Origin: UBA11540 sp045531755
GTDB lineage: Bacteria > Bacillota > Clostridia > Oscillospirales > Ruminococcaceae
Reading direction: 5' to 3'
NCBI GenBank assembly: GCA_045531755.1
Contig: JAZSEP010000006.1
Span: forward strand, 1-20,660
Length of the DNA: 20,660 bases
The notes beneath the pieces were generated by a model. The model ran no database searches, had not been told where the DNA came from, and worked only from the letters and a program-made list of their open reading frames with translations. The position numbers and the translations under genes are program-made. This document shows, one piece after another, positions 1 through 6,918 of this stretch (within the stretch, counting starts at the first letter, position 1; each line of letters opens with the position of its first letter).

Positions 1-783
1 CTTCTCGAAAAATTTCCAAACCTCACCGTTGACGTTCACAACCCCGAGGTCACGGTAATAGTCGAAATCCGCGACTTCGGCGCGTATATCCACGCAGGAA
101 AGATTGACGGAGCGGGCGGTATGCCGGTCGGCACAAGCGGAAAGGCATCGCTTCTTCTTTCGGGCGGTATCGACAGCCCCGTTGCAGGCTATATGATGGC
201 AAAAAGAGGCCTCGCCCTCGATGCTATCCACTTCGAAAGCCCACCTTATACGAGCGAGCGCGCAAAGCTCAAGGTGGTAGAATTAGCAAAGAGAATCAGC
301 GCATATTGCGGAAATATCGATTTGAGGGTAGTTCCCTTCACTCACGCGCAGGAGCAGATAAAGAATAACTGCCCCGAGGAGCTTTTCACCATCATAATGA
401 GAAGATTTATGATGCGCGTGGCACAGAAATTGGCACAGCAAAACGACTCCTCGGCGCTCATCACGGGCGAAAGTCTTGCACAGGTTGCAAGCCAGACGAT
501 AAAAGCCATCGCCTGCACCGAGGCGGTTTGTGAAATTCCGGTGCTCCGTCCGCTCATCGGTATGGATAAAAGCGAGATTATAAAAATTTCCGAGAAAATC
601 GATACCTTCGAAATTTCAATAGAACCCTATGAAGACTGCTGCACCGTCTTCACACCCAAGCACCCCCGCACAAAGCCCGACCTCATTGCAGTTGAGAAGG
701 CGGAAAGACGCCTTGACGTCGACGCTCTCGTAAACGAGGCAGTTGAGGGTACAGAAACCATAAAAATCACACCAAAATTTTAA
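1..783 (+). CDS. thiI: tRNA 4-thiouridine synthase ThiI, 5'-truncated
   Basis: ThiI adenylates U8 of tRNA and transfers sulfur from a cysteine desulfurase to make 4-thiouridine; it can also feed sulfur into thiamine thiazole synthesis. The frame is open from base 1, so the N-terminus, including most of the THUMP domain, lies outside the window. Residues before the first Met at 121 already match the family (the stretch leading into GAGGMPVGTSGKA), so 121 is an internal Met and not the start. The PP-loop SGGIDSPVAGY (near 159-190) binds ATP. The DCC and TPKHPRTKP segment near 630-680 holds the conserved cysteine of the catalytic domain. The protein stops shortly after this, so there is no C-terminal rhodanese domain, as in Bacillus-type ThiI and unlike E. 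coli. It is the first visible gene of an operon; cinA starts 12 bases later. Confidence 0.95.
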   Translation, partial: LLEKFPNLTVDVHNPEVTVIVEIRDFGAYIHAGKIDGAGGMPVGTSGKASLLLSGGIDSPVAGYMMAKRGLALDAIHFESPPYTSERAKLKVVELAKRISAYCGNIDLRVVPFTHAQEQIKNNCPEELFTIIMRRFMMRVAQKLAQQNDSSALITGESLAQVASQTIKAIACTEAVCEIPVLRPLIGMDKSEIIKISEKIDTFEISIEPYEDCCTVFTPKHPRTKPDLIAVEKAERRLDVDALVNEAVEGTETIKITPKF

Positions 784-795
784 AGGCGGTAACTG

Positions 796-1278
796 ATGGA
801 AAGCATTGCAAACAGATTCGTTGCGACCCTCATCGAAAAAGGACTCACCGTCGCTACGGCGGAATCCTGCACCGGCGGACTCGTTTCGGCAAAGATAACC
901 TCCGTTTCAGGCTCGTCGGCAGTAATTTCCTTTTCAATGGTGACCTATTCAAATCAGGTCAAGATAGAAAAATTAGGTGTCGATAAAAGCACGGTTGATA
1001 GCTTCGGCGCAGTAAGCGAGCAGACCGCGCGCGAGATGGCAGACAGAATAAAGCACCTTGCAGGCTCCGATATCGGAATTGGCATAACGGGAGTTGCAGG
1101 CCCGTCGCAGAGCGAGGGAAAGCCCGTAGGACTTGTGTTTGTTGCAATAGCATTCAAGGAAAAAACAACGGTAGAAAAACTGAATTTCGGAAACCTCACA
1201 AGAGAACAGATACGCGAAAAGGCGGCTGAAAAAGCGCTGGAGCTCGCACTGAAAGGAGTAACCGATGCCACGAAATAA
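796..1278 (+). CDS. pncC: CinA C-terminal domain protein (nicotinamide-nucleotide amidase type)
   Basis: This is a 160-residue stand-alone CinA C-terminal domain, the size of PncC, without the N-terminal MoaB-like domain of full-length CinA. The family deamidates nicotinamide mononucleotide to nicotinic acid mononucleotide in NAD recycling. Visible family motifs are AESCTGGLVSAKIT (from residue 22), TYSNQVK followed by LGV, GAVSEQTAREMA, and GITGVAGP followed by KPVGLVFVA. The usual glycine-rich loop after GPxG is replaced by SQSEG, a modest divergence. The ATG at 796 has a weak GGCGG ribosome site at about 785-789. The last 14 bases overlap the start of the next gene in another frame, which implies translational coupling. 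Cytoplasmic. The amidase role is from family knowledge; clostridial single-domain members are rarely tested. Confidence 0.88.
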   Translation: MESIANRFVATLIEKGLTVATAESCTGGLVSAKITSVSGSSAVISFSMVTYSNQVKIEKLGVDKSTVDSFGAVSEQTAREMADRIKHLAGSDIGIGITGVAGPSQSEGKPVGLVFVAIAFKEKTTVEKLNFGNLTREQIREKAAEKALELALKGVTDATK

Positions 1279-3619
1279 AACAAAAAAACCCGTCAATACG
1301 GGCAAAATAGTTTTCGCGATAACAGCAGTATTCATCGTACTGGTGGCAGGCTTTCTCGTCGGCAAATACGGATTGAAGGCGCTTGCGTCAAACCGCGCAA
1401 AGAGCCTTTTTGATGAGCTGTACGGTGTCTATCAGGCATCAGTGTACGTTGAGGAAAATGCTTCCGCAACCCTCAACGACCCGACCTCAAGCTTCCCTGC
1501 AAGCTATCTTGAAAGATTTCGCGACCTCTATATAAAGAATAAGGATGTTGCAGGCTGGCTCACTATCGAAGGCGCAGGGGTCTATTTCCCGATAGTTCAG
1601 GGCGAGGATAACGAGTACTATAAAACCCGTAACTTCCTCGGCAGACAGGAGGGCTTTGGCACACCGTATTTTGATGCCCAGACGAGCCTTGAAAAAAGCC
1701 GGAATTCCACGAATAAAATAGTATGGCTCGACGGAGATGCAGAGGGCCATATCACCAAAGAGCTCAGAAAATATCTTGATACGTCCTACTACCGCAAAAA
1801 CCCCGTCATCGACCTTGCTACCGTCTATGAGGCAGGGGAGTGGAAGGTGATTTCCGCCTTCATCACAAGTGAAAATGATTTTAACTACCACGAATACCAC
1901 AGCTTTTTAAACGAGGAAGAGCTTGGCTTCTACATAGACGAAATAAGAAAACGCTCCGCGTTTGATACAAGGGTAAATATCGCCTTTGGCGACGAGCTTG
2001 TCACAATCTCTGCTCCCACCGACGACTTCGAGGGCGCAAGACTTGTGATAGTAGCGCGCAAAGTCCGCACAGACGAGGTTGAGCTTGACGAAGCCTCTAC
2101 CGCGTCACCAAACCAATTTGCGCTCCAATGCGACGAATGGTACCGCATCTTCGGCGGACAAAAGCCCCTTGCCGAGCAGATGCTCAGCGCAAAACAGGTT
2201 ATGACCCCAATCGATAATCAAGGTGGCTCGGATTCGTCCTTTATGGAGAATAATCCGCCACCCGAATATAACCCCGACTCCTCTCAGGATACAAGCTCCG
2301 TCGAAAGCTCCGAGCCGAGCTCGCAAGAGCCTTCGAGCTCCGATGAGCCCTCAAGCTCCGACACAAGCTCCGAGAAGCCGTCAAGCAATACGAGCTCCGA
2401 AAAGCCCTCAAGTAACACAAGCTCCGAAGATTCTTCTGTAACAAGCTCGGAGGACTCCTCTGAAACGAGCTCCACAGACTCCACGGTGACAAGCTCCGAC
2501 ACCTCTTCGGAAACAGCTTCAATAATCTGGCCGCCCGTTATTTCAACTCCGGACGATTCTTCCGAAACCGTGTCGATAGTTTGGCCTCCCGTAACGTCTG
2601 CTCCCATAAGCTCTGACGATTCGTCGGATACCTCGTCCTCAAATTCAACCAGCACAAGCTCCGAGGACACGAGCTCCGAAGAAACCTCAAGCAACGTAAG
2701 CTCCGAGGATACGAGCTCCGAAACAACCTCAAGCGAAACAACCTCAAGCGAAACAAGCTCCGAGGACACAAGCTCAAACGACACAAGCTCCGAGGATTCA
2801 GGCTCGCAGATGGGCGCCCTCGCAAACCAGATGCTCTCGGTATACGAAAACGGCGTTCTCGTCACAGACACCGCCTATAACATAGTCTGCCAGATAGTTG
2901 CAAACGAGATGAACAGCTCCTGCCCCGACGAAGCATTGAAGGCACAGGCGGTTGCGGCGCACACCTTCGTCGTGTTCCACAATAATATGAACTGGATTCC
3001 CGACGTGGGACTGCGTACCCCAAGCGAAAGAATAAAGAACCTTGTAAAAGAGGTCATCGAAGAGATGGTTTACTATAACGGCAAGCCAATCTATGCCGCA
3101 TACTTCTCCACCTCCGCAGGCTACACCAATACCGCAGGCGAGATTTGGGGAGGCACGAACTACCCGTATACACAGATGGTGGAAAGCAAATACGACTACC
3201 TCGTACCTAACTATAGGGTAGTTAAGCAATACACCTATCAGTACGTACGCGACAAGATAAAAACCGAGCTTGGAATCTACCTTTCGGGTGACCCGAGCAC
3301 CTGGTTTGAGGTTGTCCTCAAAACAAACGCAGGCTACAACTCACTTGTCAGCGTTGGCGGACAGACGACCTATACAAAAGCAAACGGCTCCACCGCCAAG
3401 ATAACGGGAACACTCCTCAGAGGAATTTTCAGCCTTCGTTCCAACCACTTTGATATAGTGTATAAAAACGACGAGGGTCAGGTCTTCGAGATAACCACCC
3501 TTGGCTACGGTCACGGAGTCGGAATGAGCCAGTACGGCGCAATTCAGTATGCGAATATTGAAGGCTGGACCTATAAACAGATACTCAATCACTACTACAC
3601 AGGCGTAGAGGTAAGATAA
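1265..3619 (+). CDS. Membrane-anchored pseudo-sortase B / Ser-Thr linker / SpoIID-LytB domain fusion
   Basis: This is a 784-residue envelope protein. After a basic N-terminus, residues ~16-36 form one membrane helix, so the rest is extracellular. Residues ~85-270 align with class B sortases: NKDVAGWLTIEG, FPIVQGEDNEYY, a KELRKYL helix, and the terminal TISAP...ARLVIVAR strand pair. The catalytic residues are lost: the His of the YGHN motif is Asp156 and the Cys of LSTC is Pro251, while the Arg is kept (Arg259). Residues ~337-515 are a low-complexity Ser/Thr/Glu linker with TSSE-type repeats and two WPP units. Residues ~525-784 are a SpoIID/LytB domain, with the catalytic-type Glu548 in IVANEM, EALKAQAVAAHTF, FSTSAGYTNT, and GHGVGMSQYGA at ~749. 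SpoIID enzymes are peptidoglycan transglycosylases. I infer a wall-associated lytic or scaffold protein, not necessarily sporulation-specific. The start overlaps cinA; GAAAGGAG at 1251-1258 is the ribosome site. Confidence 0.85.
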   Translation: MPRNKTKKPVNTGKIVFAITAVFIVLVAGFLVGKYGLKALASNRAKSLFDELYGVYQASVYVEENASATLNDPTSSFPASYLERFRDLYIKNKDVAGWLTIEGAGVYFPIVQGEDNEYYKTRNFLGRQEGFGTPYFDAQTSLEKSRNSTNKIVWLDGDAEGHITKELRKYLDTSYYRKNPVIDLATVYEAGEWKVISAFITSENDFNYHEYHSFLNEEELGFYIDEIRKRSAFDTRVNIAFGDELVTISAPTDDFEGARLVIVARKVRTDEVELDEASTASPNQFALQCDEWYRIFGGQKPLAEQMLSAKQVMTPIDNQGGSDSSFMENNPPPEYNPDSSQDTSSVESSEPSSQEPSSSDEPSSSDTSSEKPSSNTSSEKPSSNTSSEDSSVTSSEDSSETSSTDSTVTSSDTSSETASIIWPPVISTPDDSSETVSIVWPPVTSAPISSDDSSDTSSSNSTSTSSEDTSSEETSSNVSSEDTSSETTSSETTSSETSSEDTSSNDTSSEDSGSQMGALANQMLSVYENGVLVTDTAYNIVCQIVANEMNSSCPDEALKAQAVAAHTFVVFHNNMNWIPDVGLRTPSERIKNLVKEVIEEMVYYNGKPIYAAYFSTSAGYTNTAGEIWGGTNYPYTQMVESKYDYLVPNYRVVKQYTYQYVRDKIKTELGIYLSGDPSTWFEVVLKTNAGYNSLVSVGGQTTYTKANGSTAKITGTLLRGIFSLRSNHFDIVYKNDEGQVFEITTLGYGHGVGMSQYGAIQYANIEGWTYKQILNHYYTGVEVR
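2275..2810 (+). repeat. Ser/Thr/Glu-rich low-complexity linker coding repeats
   Basis: This segment inside the fusion gene consists of imperfect tandem repeats of the codon string for TSSE/SSED (recurring ACAAGCTCCGAGGA-like units), densest at about 2290-2500 and 2640-2800. Between them are two imperfect 54-base units, each encoding an 18-residue SSET-SI-WPPV block (Trp codons at 2528 and 2582). Repetition at DNA level as well as protein level suggests slippage or unequal recombination. The linker separates the two folded extracellular domains and is probably disordered and wall-spanning (inference). Confidence 0.85.
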
Positions 3620-4092
3620 TGAGACTTTGCATAAATCAAAAGATTTTCTCTTGGGCGGATAAGTTTTCCGTCAAGGACGGCTACGGCGAAGAACGGTATT
3701 TTGTAGAGGCAGAGCTTTTTTCCTTTGGAAAAAAGCTCCACGTCTATGACACCTCGGGCAGAGAGGTCGCGTTGATAAGCCAAAAGGTGATGACCTTTAT
3801 GCCGAAATACGAGGTCTACGTAAACGGACGACAGCTTTGCCGCATAACAAAAGAGTTCACGCTCTTTAAACCGCAATACACCATCGAAGGACTCGATTGG
3901 ACAGTTGACGGTGACTTCTGGGACCACGACTACACCATAACCGAGCAGGGAAGAACGATAGCCACGATACAGAAGGAATGGTTCACCTGGGGCGACTGCT
4001 ACGTCGCGGATATCGAAAACTCGATAAATGAAATTATGGTGCTCGCAGTTGTGCTGACCATCGACTGTGTGCTCGCATCGCAAAATTCTTAA
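3619..4092 (+). CDS. LURP-one-related (LOR) family protein
   Basis: This 157-residue soluble protein is built of short beta strands typical of the LOR/YxjI family, a tubby-like barrel fold. Visible are the N-terminal IFSWADKFSVKD, then FFSFGKKL-like (here LFSFGKKLHVYD), REVALISQKVMTFMPKYEVYV, and a C-terminal helix rich in hydrophobics (IMVLAVVLTIDCVLA). The length matches the single-barrel bacterial members. Their biochemical role is unknown; membrane or lipid interaction has been proposed from the fold relationship to phospholipid scramblases. The ATG overlaps the stop of the preceding fusion gene by one base (TAATG), so it is translationally coupled to it and likely made in step with it. 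The EamA gene follows after 14 bases. I see no signal peptide, so it is presumed cytoplasmic. Confidence 0.8.
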   Translation: MRLCINQKIFSWADKFSVKDGYGEERYFVEAELFSFGKKLHVYDTSGREVALISQKVMTFMPKYEVYVNGRQLCRITKEFTLFKPQYTIEGLDWTVDGDFWDHDYTITEQGRTIATIQKEWFTWGDCYVADIENSINEIMVLAVVLTIDCVLASQNS

Positions 4093-4106
4093 AGAGGTAG
4101 TTTGAT

Positions 4107-5003
4107 TTGAACCGAAAAGTAAGACAAACCGTTCTGCCGTTCATCGCGGCAACCCTTTGGGGAATATCCTTTGTCTTCCAGAAGGAAAGTACGGAAATTC
4201 TCGGGCCCTTCACCTTCAGCGCGCTTCGCACCCTGTTGGGATTTTTGGTGCTCGTGCTGTTCATATTCTTCAGAAATAAGGTTTTCAAAAAACCCGATAA
4301 AACCCCGATAAAGAGCAAAAACCTCTGGATAGGCGGACTCTGCTGCGGTATCGCGCTCTTCGTGGCAACAAACCTTCAGCAGTTCGGACTCGGCGACACC
4401 GACGCGGGAAAGGCCGCGTTCATAACCGCGCTCTACATAGTCCTCGTCCCCGTCTTTGCGCTCGTTTTGGGCAAAAAAGCCCCAAACGTCGTCTGGATAA
4501 GCGTTCTGGTGGCACTTGTGGGACTGTATTTTCTTTGTATCAAATCGGGCTTCACAATCGAAAAAAGCGACTTTCTGGTGCTTTTGTGCGCGGTGGCGTT
4601 TGCGGTGCAGATACTGCTGGTGGACAAATTCGTCAGCCTCGTCGACGGGGTAAAGCTTTCCTGTATACAGATGCTCGTTTCGGGCACACTTTCGGCAATC
4701 TTTGCCGTCTTCACCGAAACCACCACCCTGTCCGCAGTAATCGACTGCATGGTGCCGATACTCTACCTCGGCATCTTCTCAAGCGGTGTCGCATACACCC
4801 TGCAGGTCGTCGCACAGAAGGGAACAAACCCCACCGTAGTGTCCCTGATACTCAGTCTTGAATCGGTAATCGGAGCGATAGCAAGCGCAATCGCCCTCCA
4901 CGAAAGACTTCTCCCGAGAGAATATCTCGGCTCGGCGCTGATGCTGATAGCAGTAATGTTAGCCCAGCTCCCCGAAGACCTCTTCAAAAGAAAAAAGAAT
5001 TAA
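4107..5003 (+). CDS. EamA/DMT-family transporter
   Basis: This 298-residue integral membrane protein has ten predicted hydrophobic segments in two EamA repeats (~residues 7-140 and ~150-290), the standard length and layout of drug/metabolite transporter superfamily permeases. Family-like features include FIAATLWGISFVFQKES near the N-terminus, FTFSALRTLLGFLVL, and the second-repeat VVSLILSLESVIGAIASAI segment with its Glu. The substrate cannot be read from sequence; candidates for the family are amino acids, metabolites or cations. Translation begins at TTG, supported by AGAGGTAG at 4093-4100, and no better ATG lies nearby. It is the last gene of the thiI operon and is followed directly by a hairpin terminator. 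Confidence 0.88.
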   Translation: MNRKVRQTVLPFIAATLWGISFVFQKESTEILGPFTFSALRTLLGFLVLVLFIFFRNKVFKKPDKTPIKSKNLWIGGLCCGIALFVATNLQQFGLGDTDAGKAAFITALYIVLVPVFALVLGKKAPNVVWISVLVALVGLYFLCIKSGFTIEKSDFLVLLCAVAFAVQILLVDKFVSLVDGVKLSCIQMLVSGTLSAIFAVFTETTTLSAVIDCMVPILYLGIFSSGVAYTLQVVAQKGTNPTVVSLILSLESVIGAIASAIALHERLLPREYLGSALMLIAVMLAQLPEDLFKRKKN

Positions 5004-5008
5004 CTAAA

Positions 5009-5041
5009 ACGGAGGAACTCGTTTATTACGAGTTCCTCCGT
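5009..5041. terminator. Bidirectional hairpin terminator between convergent genes
   Basis: A perfect 14-bp stem (5009-5022 with 5028-5041) has a 5-base loop. The U-tract is better on the minus strand (TTTTAG, then TTCTTTTTTC further on) than on the plus strand (ATTTATAG). It sits between the EamA stop at 5003 and the stop of the convergent gene at 5074, so it probably serves both. Confidence 0.85.
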
Positions 5042-5073
5042 ATTTATAGAACGAAAGCATTAAGTTTTCAGCG

Positions 5074-5520
5074 TCAGTTTTCCGCTTCTTCTGTCAGACT
5101 GTTAGCTCGGTCACACCAGTCCTGCCATAATTTGCTGCCTTTTTCAAGGGCTTCTGTGTCGACCTCGCCCCAGGTTTCGATTTTGCTCACGCTTTTGTAA
5201 CTGCTCGGGAAATTCGCGTCAAGAAGTAAATCAGTAGTGGTAAACCGTATAACCATACCTTCTTTTAAATCCGAAACGCTCTTTACGGTATCATCGTGTG
5301 ATACAAACTTCGCTTTTTCAGTAGGGATAAAGTATAGCGAATCAGTATATACAAAAAGACAACCGTCGTCCCCCACTTCAATAACACAAGCTTCTTTAGT
5401 GTACTCGTCGGTCGTGCTGCCAAAGGCTCCTTCACCGTCCTTGAAAAGCCATATTCCAACCACCGCCAAAACAGCGGCGAGAACAATTGCGCCCAAAACG
5501 AGCATCTTATTTCGTGTCAT
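5074..5520 (-). CDS. Small membrane-anchored protein, DUF3221-like
   Basis: This 148-residue protein has an N-terminal helix (residues ~6-26, LVLGAIVLAAVLAVVGIWLF) acting as membrane anchor or uncleaved signal. A small beta-rich extracellular domain follows, with VIEVGDDGCLFVYTD, then DLKEGMVIRFTT and FPSSYKSVSKIETWGE. The order (strand with a glycine turn, 'LKEGM-' strand, short helix, terminal 'KSVSKIE' strand) resembles the small OB-like DUF3221 / YobA-type domains, but I hold that only moderately. No Cys at a lipobox position is visible. Translation is well supported by AGGAGGG at 5526-5532. It has its own near-perfect promoter and ends against the shared terminator, so it is monocistronic and convergent with the thiI operon. 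Function unknown. Confidence 0.75.
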   Translation of the reverse strand: MTRNKMLVLGAIVLAAVLAVVGIWLFKDGEGAFGSTTDEYTKEACVIEVGDDGCLFVYTDSLYFIPTEKAKFVSHDDTVKSVSDLKEGMVIRFTTTDLLLDANFPSSYKSVSKIETWGEVDTEALEKGSKLWQDWCDRANSLTEEAEN

Positions 5521-5564
5521 AAAAACCCTCCTGAATCAGTCGATAAAAATTATTCATTAACCGA

Positions 5565-5593
5565 ATTATACCATCAAATCGGACTACTGTCAA
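5565..5593 (-). promoter_or_regulatory. Consensus sigma-A promoter for the 5074-5520 gene
   Basis: On the minus strand, TTGACA (5588-5593), a 17-base spacer and TATAAT (5565-5570) match the consensus at every position. The start of transcription should fall near 5558, about 38 bases before the ATG. Confidence 0.88.
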
Positions 5594-5609
5594 TGAGATT
5601 TGTTTTTTA

Positions 5610-5642
5610 TTGTCAAATCTTAGACATAATTGTATTATACAA
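5610..5642 (+). promoter_or_regulatory. Possible divergent promoter with palindrome
   Basis: On the plus strand, TTGTCA (5610-5615) is followed after 17 bases by TATTAT (5633-5638). The -10 lies inside an odd-centred palindrome, TTGTATTATACAA (5630-5642), which could be an operator. It would give a long leader toward the AEC gene, which also has a better promoter of its own. The rest of 5643-5838 shows only AT-rich sequence. Confidence 0.35.
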
Positions 5643-5838
5643 ATTACCTGCCTCCTTTAGAAGAAGTACCTTTGCTTAACCCTCTCATATATATAACGAT
5701 TTAGAAAGGCTGTTTTGGACAAGGATTTTAGAATTTTTTCACTTTCTGCAAATTGCACAAAAACCACAGCGCAAAATTGTATAAAACACCTTCACCGCCG
5801 AAAATAAACCGCAAAGACGAAATTTGCAAAAAAATCCC

Positions 5839-5867
5839 TTGCCAAGAAAAAACGGCAAGAGTATAAT
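5839..5867 (+). promoter_or_regulatory. Sigma-A promoter for the AEC transporter
   Basis: TTGCCA (5839-5844), a 17-base spacer and TATAAT (5862-5867) precede the ribosome site at 5878-5883. The transcript would start at about 5874, giving a very short leader. It also rules out any translation start upstream, such as the in-frame ATG at 5824. Confidence 0.82.
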
Positions 5868-5892
5868 GAAAATAAGAAAGGAGCCGATGAAA

Positions 5893-6876
5893 ATGGTAAA
5901 GATTTCAGTTTTGTTCGTATCAGTAATAACGATGTTCTGCTTTATGATACCCGGCTTCATTCTCAGAAAACTGCACCTTGCAGGCGACAGCTTTGCGAAG
6001 AATATGTCGGTCTTCGTTATGTGTGTTGCGCAGGTCGCGATGCTGATACATAGCTTTATCTTCCACTTTGACCCGAAGGTTTTCGAGGGTATAATCTGGG
6101 TTTTCGCCCTTTCGCTCGTCACCCATATCATCTTCTGTGTTCTGGCGGTGACGATGTTCAAAAAAGCTCCTCAAAAATTGCAGAAATCCCTCCGCTTCGG
6201 TGTAATCTTCTCCAACGCAGGCTATATGGGAATTCCCGTAATCAACGACGTCTTCGGCTCGGAATTTGTAATCTACGCCACCATATATATCGTTTGGTTC
6301 AACGTCTTTGCCTTTTCTATAGGAAGGCTCATCTATACGGGCGACAAACGCTATATCTCGCTTCGTCAGGCGATAGTAAATCCTGCCGTAATCCCGATAA
6401 TGATAGGACTTGTTTTGTACCTCACGGGCGTCGGCGGATGGATACAGGACATAGTCACCTCGGACAATACCGACGTTATGTCACAGACGGTCAAGGTGCT
6501 GTATAACGTGCTCACGGTGTTCAAAAATATGGTTGCTCCGGCATCAATGCTGGTAGTCGGTGCAAGGCTTGTCGGTGCAAGACTCAAAGAGCTCTTCTCC
6601 GATATAAACGCCTATAAATTCTTGCTTGTGCGCCATTTTCTGTTCCCTGCAGTTTGCTGGGGAATTATGAAAATCCTGTCGGTTTTCGGAATCTTCACCG
6701 ACCCCGCGGTAATGGCAATAGTGCTGATTCTTTCGTCCACACCTGCCGCCGCAAATACAACGATATTTGCCGAGCTGTACGGCGGTGACTCCGCCTATGC
6801 AGGAAAGCTCGTAGCGCTTTCAACGGTCATCTCGGTGGTAACGATGCCGATAGTGGCACTTCTACTGTATATCTGA
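5893..6876 (+). CDS. AEC (auxin efflux carrier) family transporter
   Basis: This integral membrane permease of about 327 residues has roughly ten hydrophobic helices in two halves. AEC-family features include the N-terminal MIPGFILRKLHL after helix 1, FSNAGYMGIPVINDVFG in the first half (the N-A/G-Y-MG-P signature of the unwound helix), and the second-half VAPASMLVVGARLV and SSTPAAANTTIFAELYGGD segments. Bacterial members export or exchange organic acids such as malate or malonate; the substrate here is not determined. I chose the ATG at 5893 because AAGGAG at 5878-5883 lies nine bases upstream. The ATG at 5887 would be only three bases from it, and ATGs before that precede the promoter. Monocistronic, and convergent with the GH94 gene across a shared terminator. 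Confidence 0.88.
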   Translation: MVKISVLFVSVITMFCFMIPGFILRKLHLAGDSFAKNMSVFVMCVAQVAMLIHSFIFHFDPKVFEGIIWVFALSLVTHIIFCVLAVTMFKKAPQKLQKSLRFGVIFSNAGYMGIPVINDVFGSEFVIYATIYIVWFNVFAFSIGRLIYTGDKRYISLRQAIVNPAVIPIMIGLVLYLTGVGGWIQDIVTSDNTDVMSQTVKVLYNVLTVFKNMVAPASMLVVGARLVGARLKELFSDINAYKFLLVRHFLFPAVCWGIMKILSVFGIFTDPAVMAIVLILSSTPAAANTTIFAELYGGDSAYAGKLVALSTVISVVTMPIVALLLYI

Positions 6877-6890
6877 ATATAACAAAAAGC

Positions 6891-6909
6891 GGTTGGCTTT
6901 TCGCCATCC
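6891..6909. terminator. Shared terminator between AEC and GH94 genes
   Basis: A 7-bp stem with one T-T mismatch (GGTTGGC 6891-6897, GCCATCC 6903-6909) and a 5-base loop. It is followed on the plus strand by a T-run at 6915-6920 and on the minus strand by CGCTTTTTG, so it can end both convergent transcripts. Confidence 0.6.
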
Positions 6910-6918
6910 TCTAATTTT

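Noticed and set aside
2284..2871. 195-codon minus-strand open frame rich in ELVSSELVS
   Set aside because: It is the mirror of the Ser/Thr/Glu linker repeats in the fusion gene; low complexity alone keeps the frame open, and no ribosome site or domain supports it.
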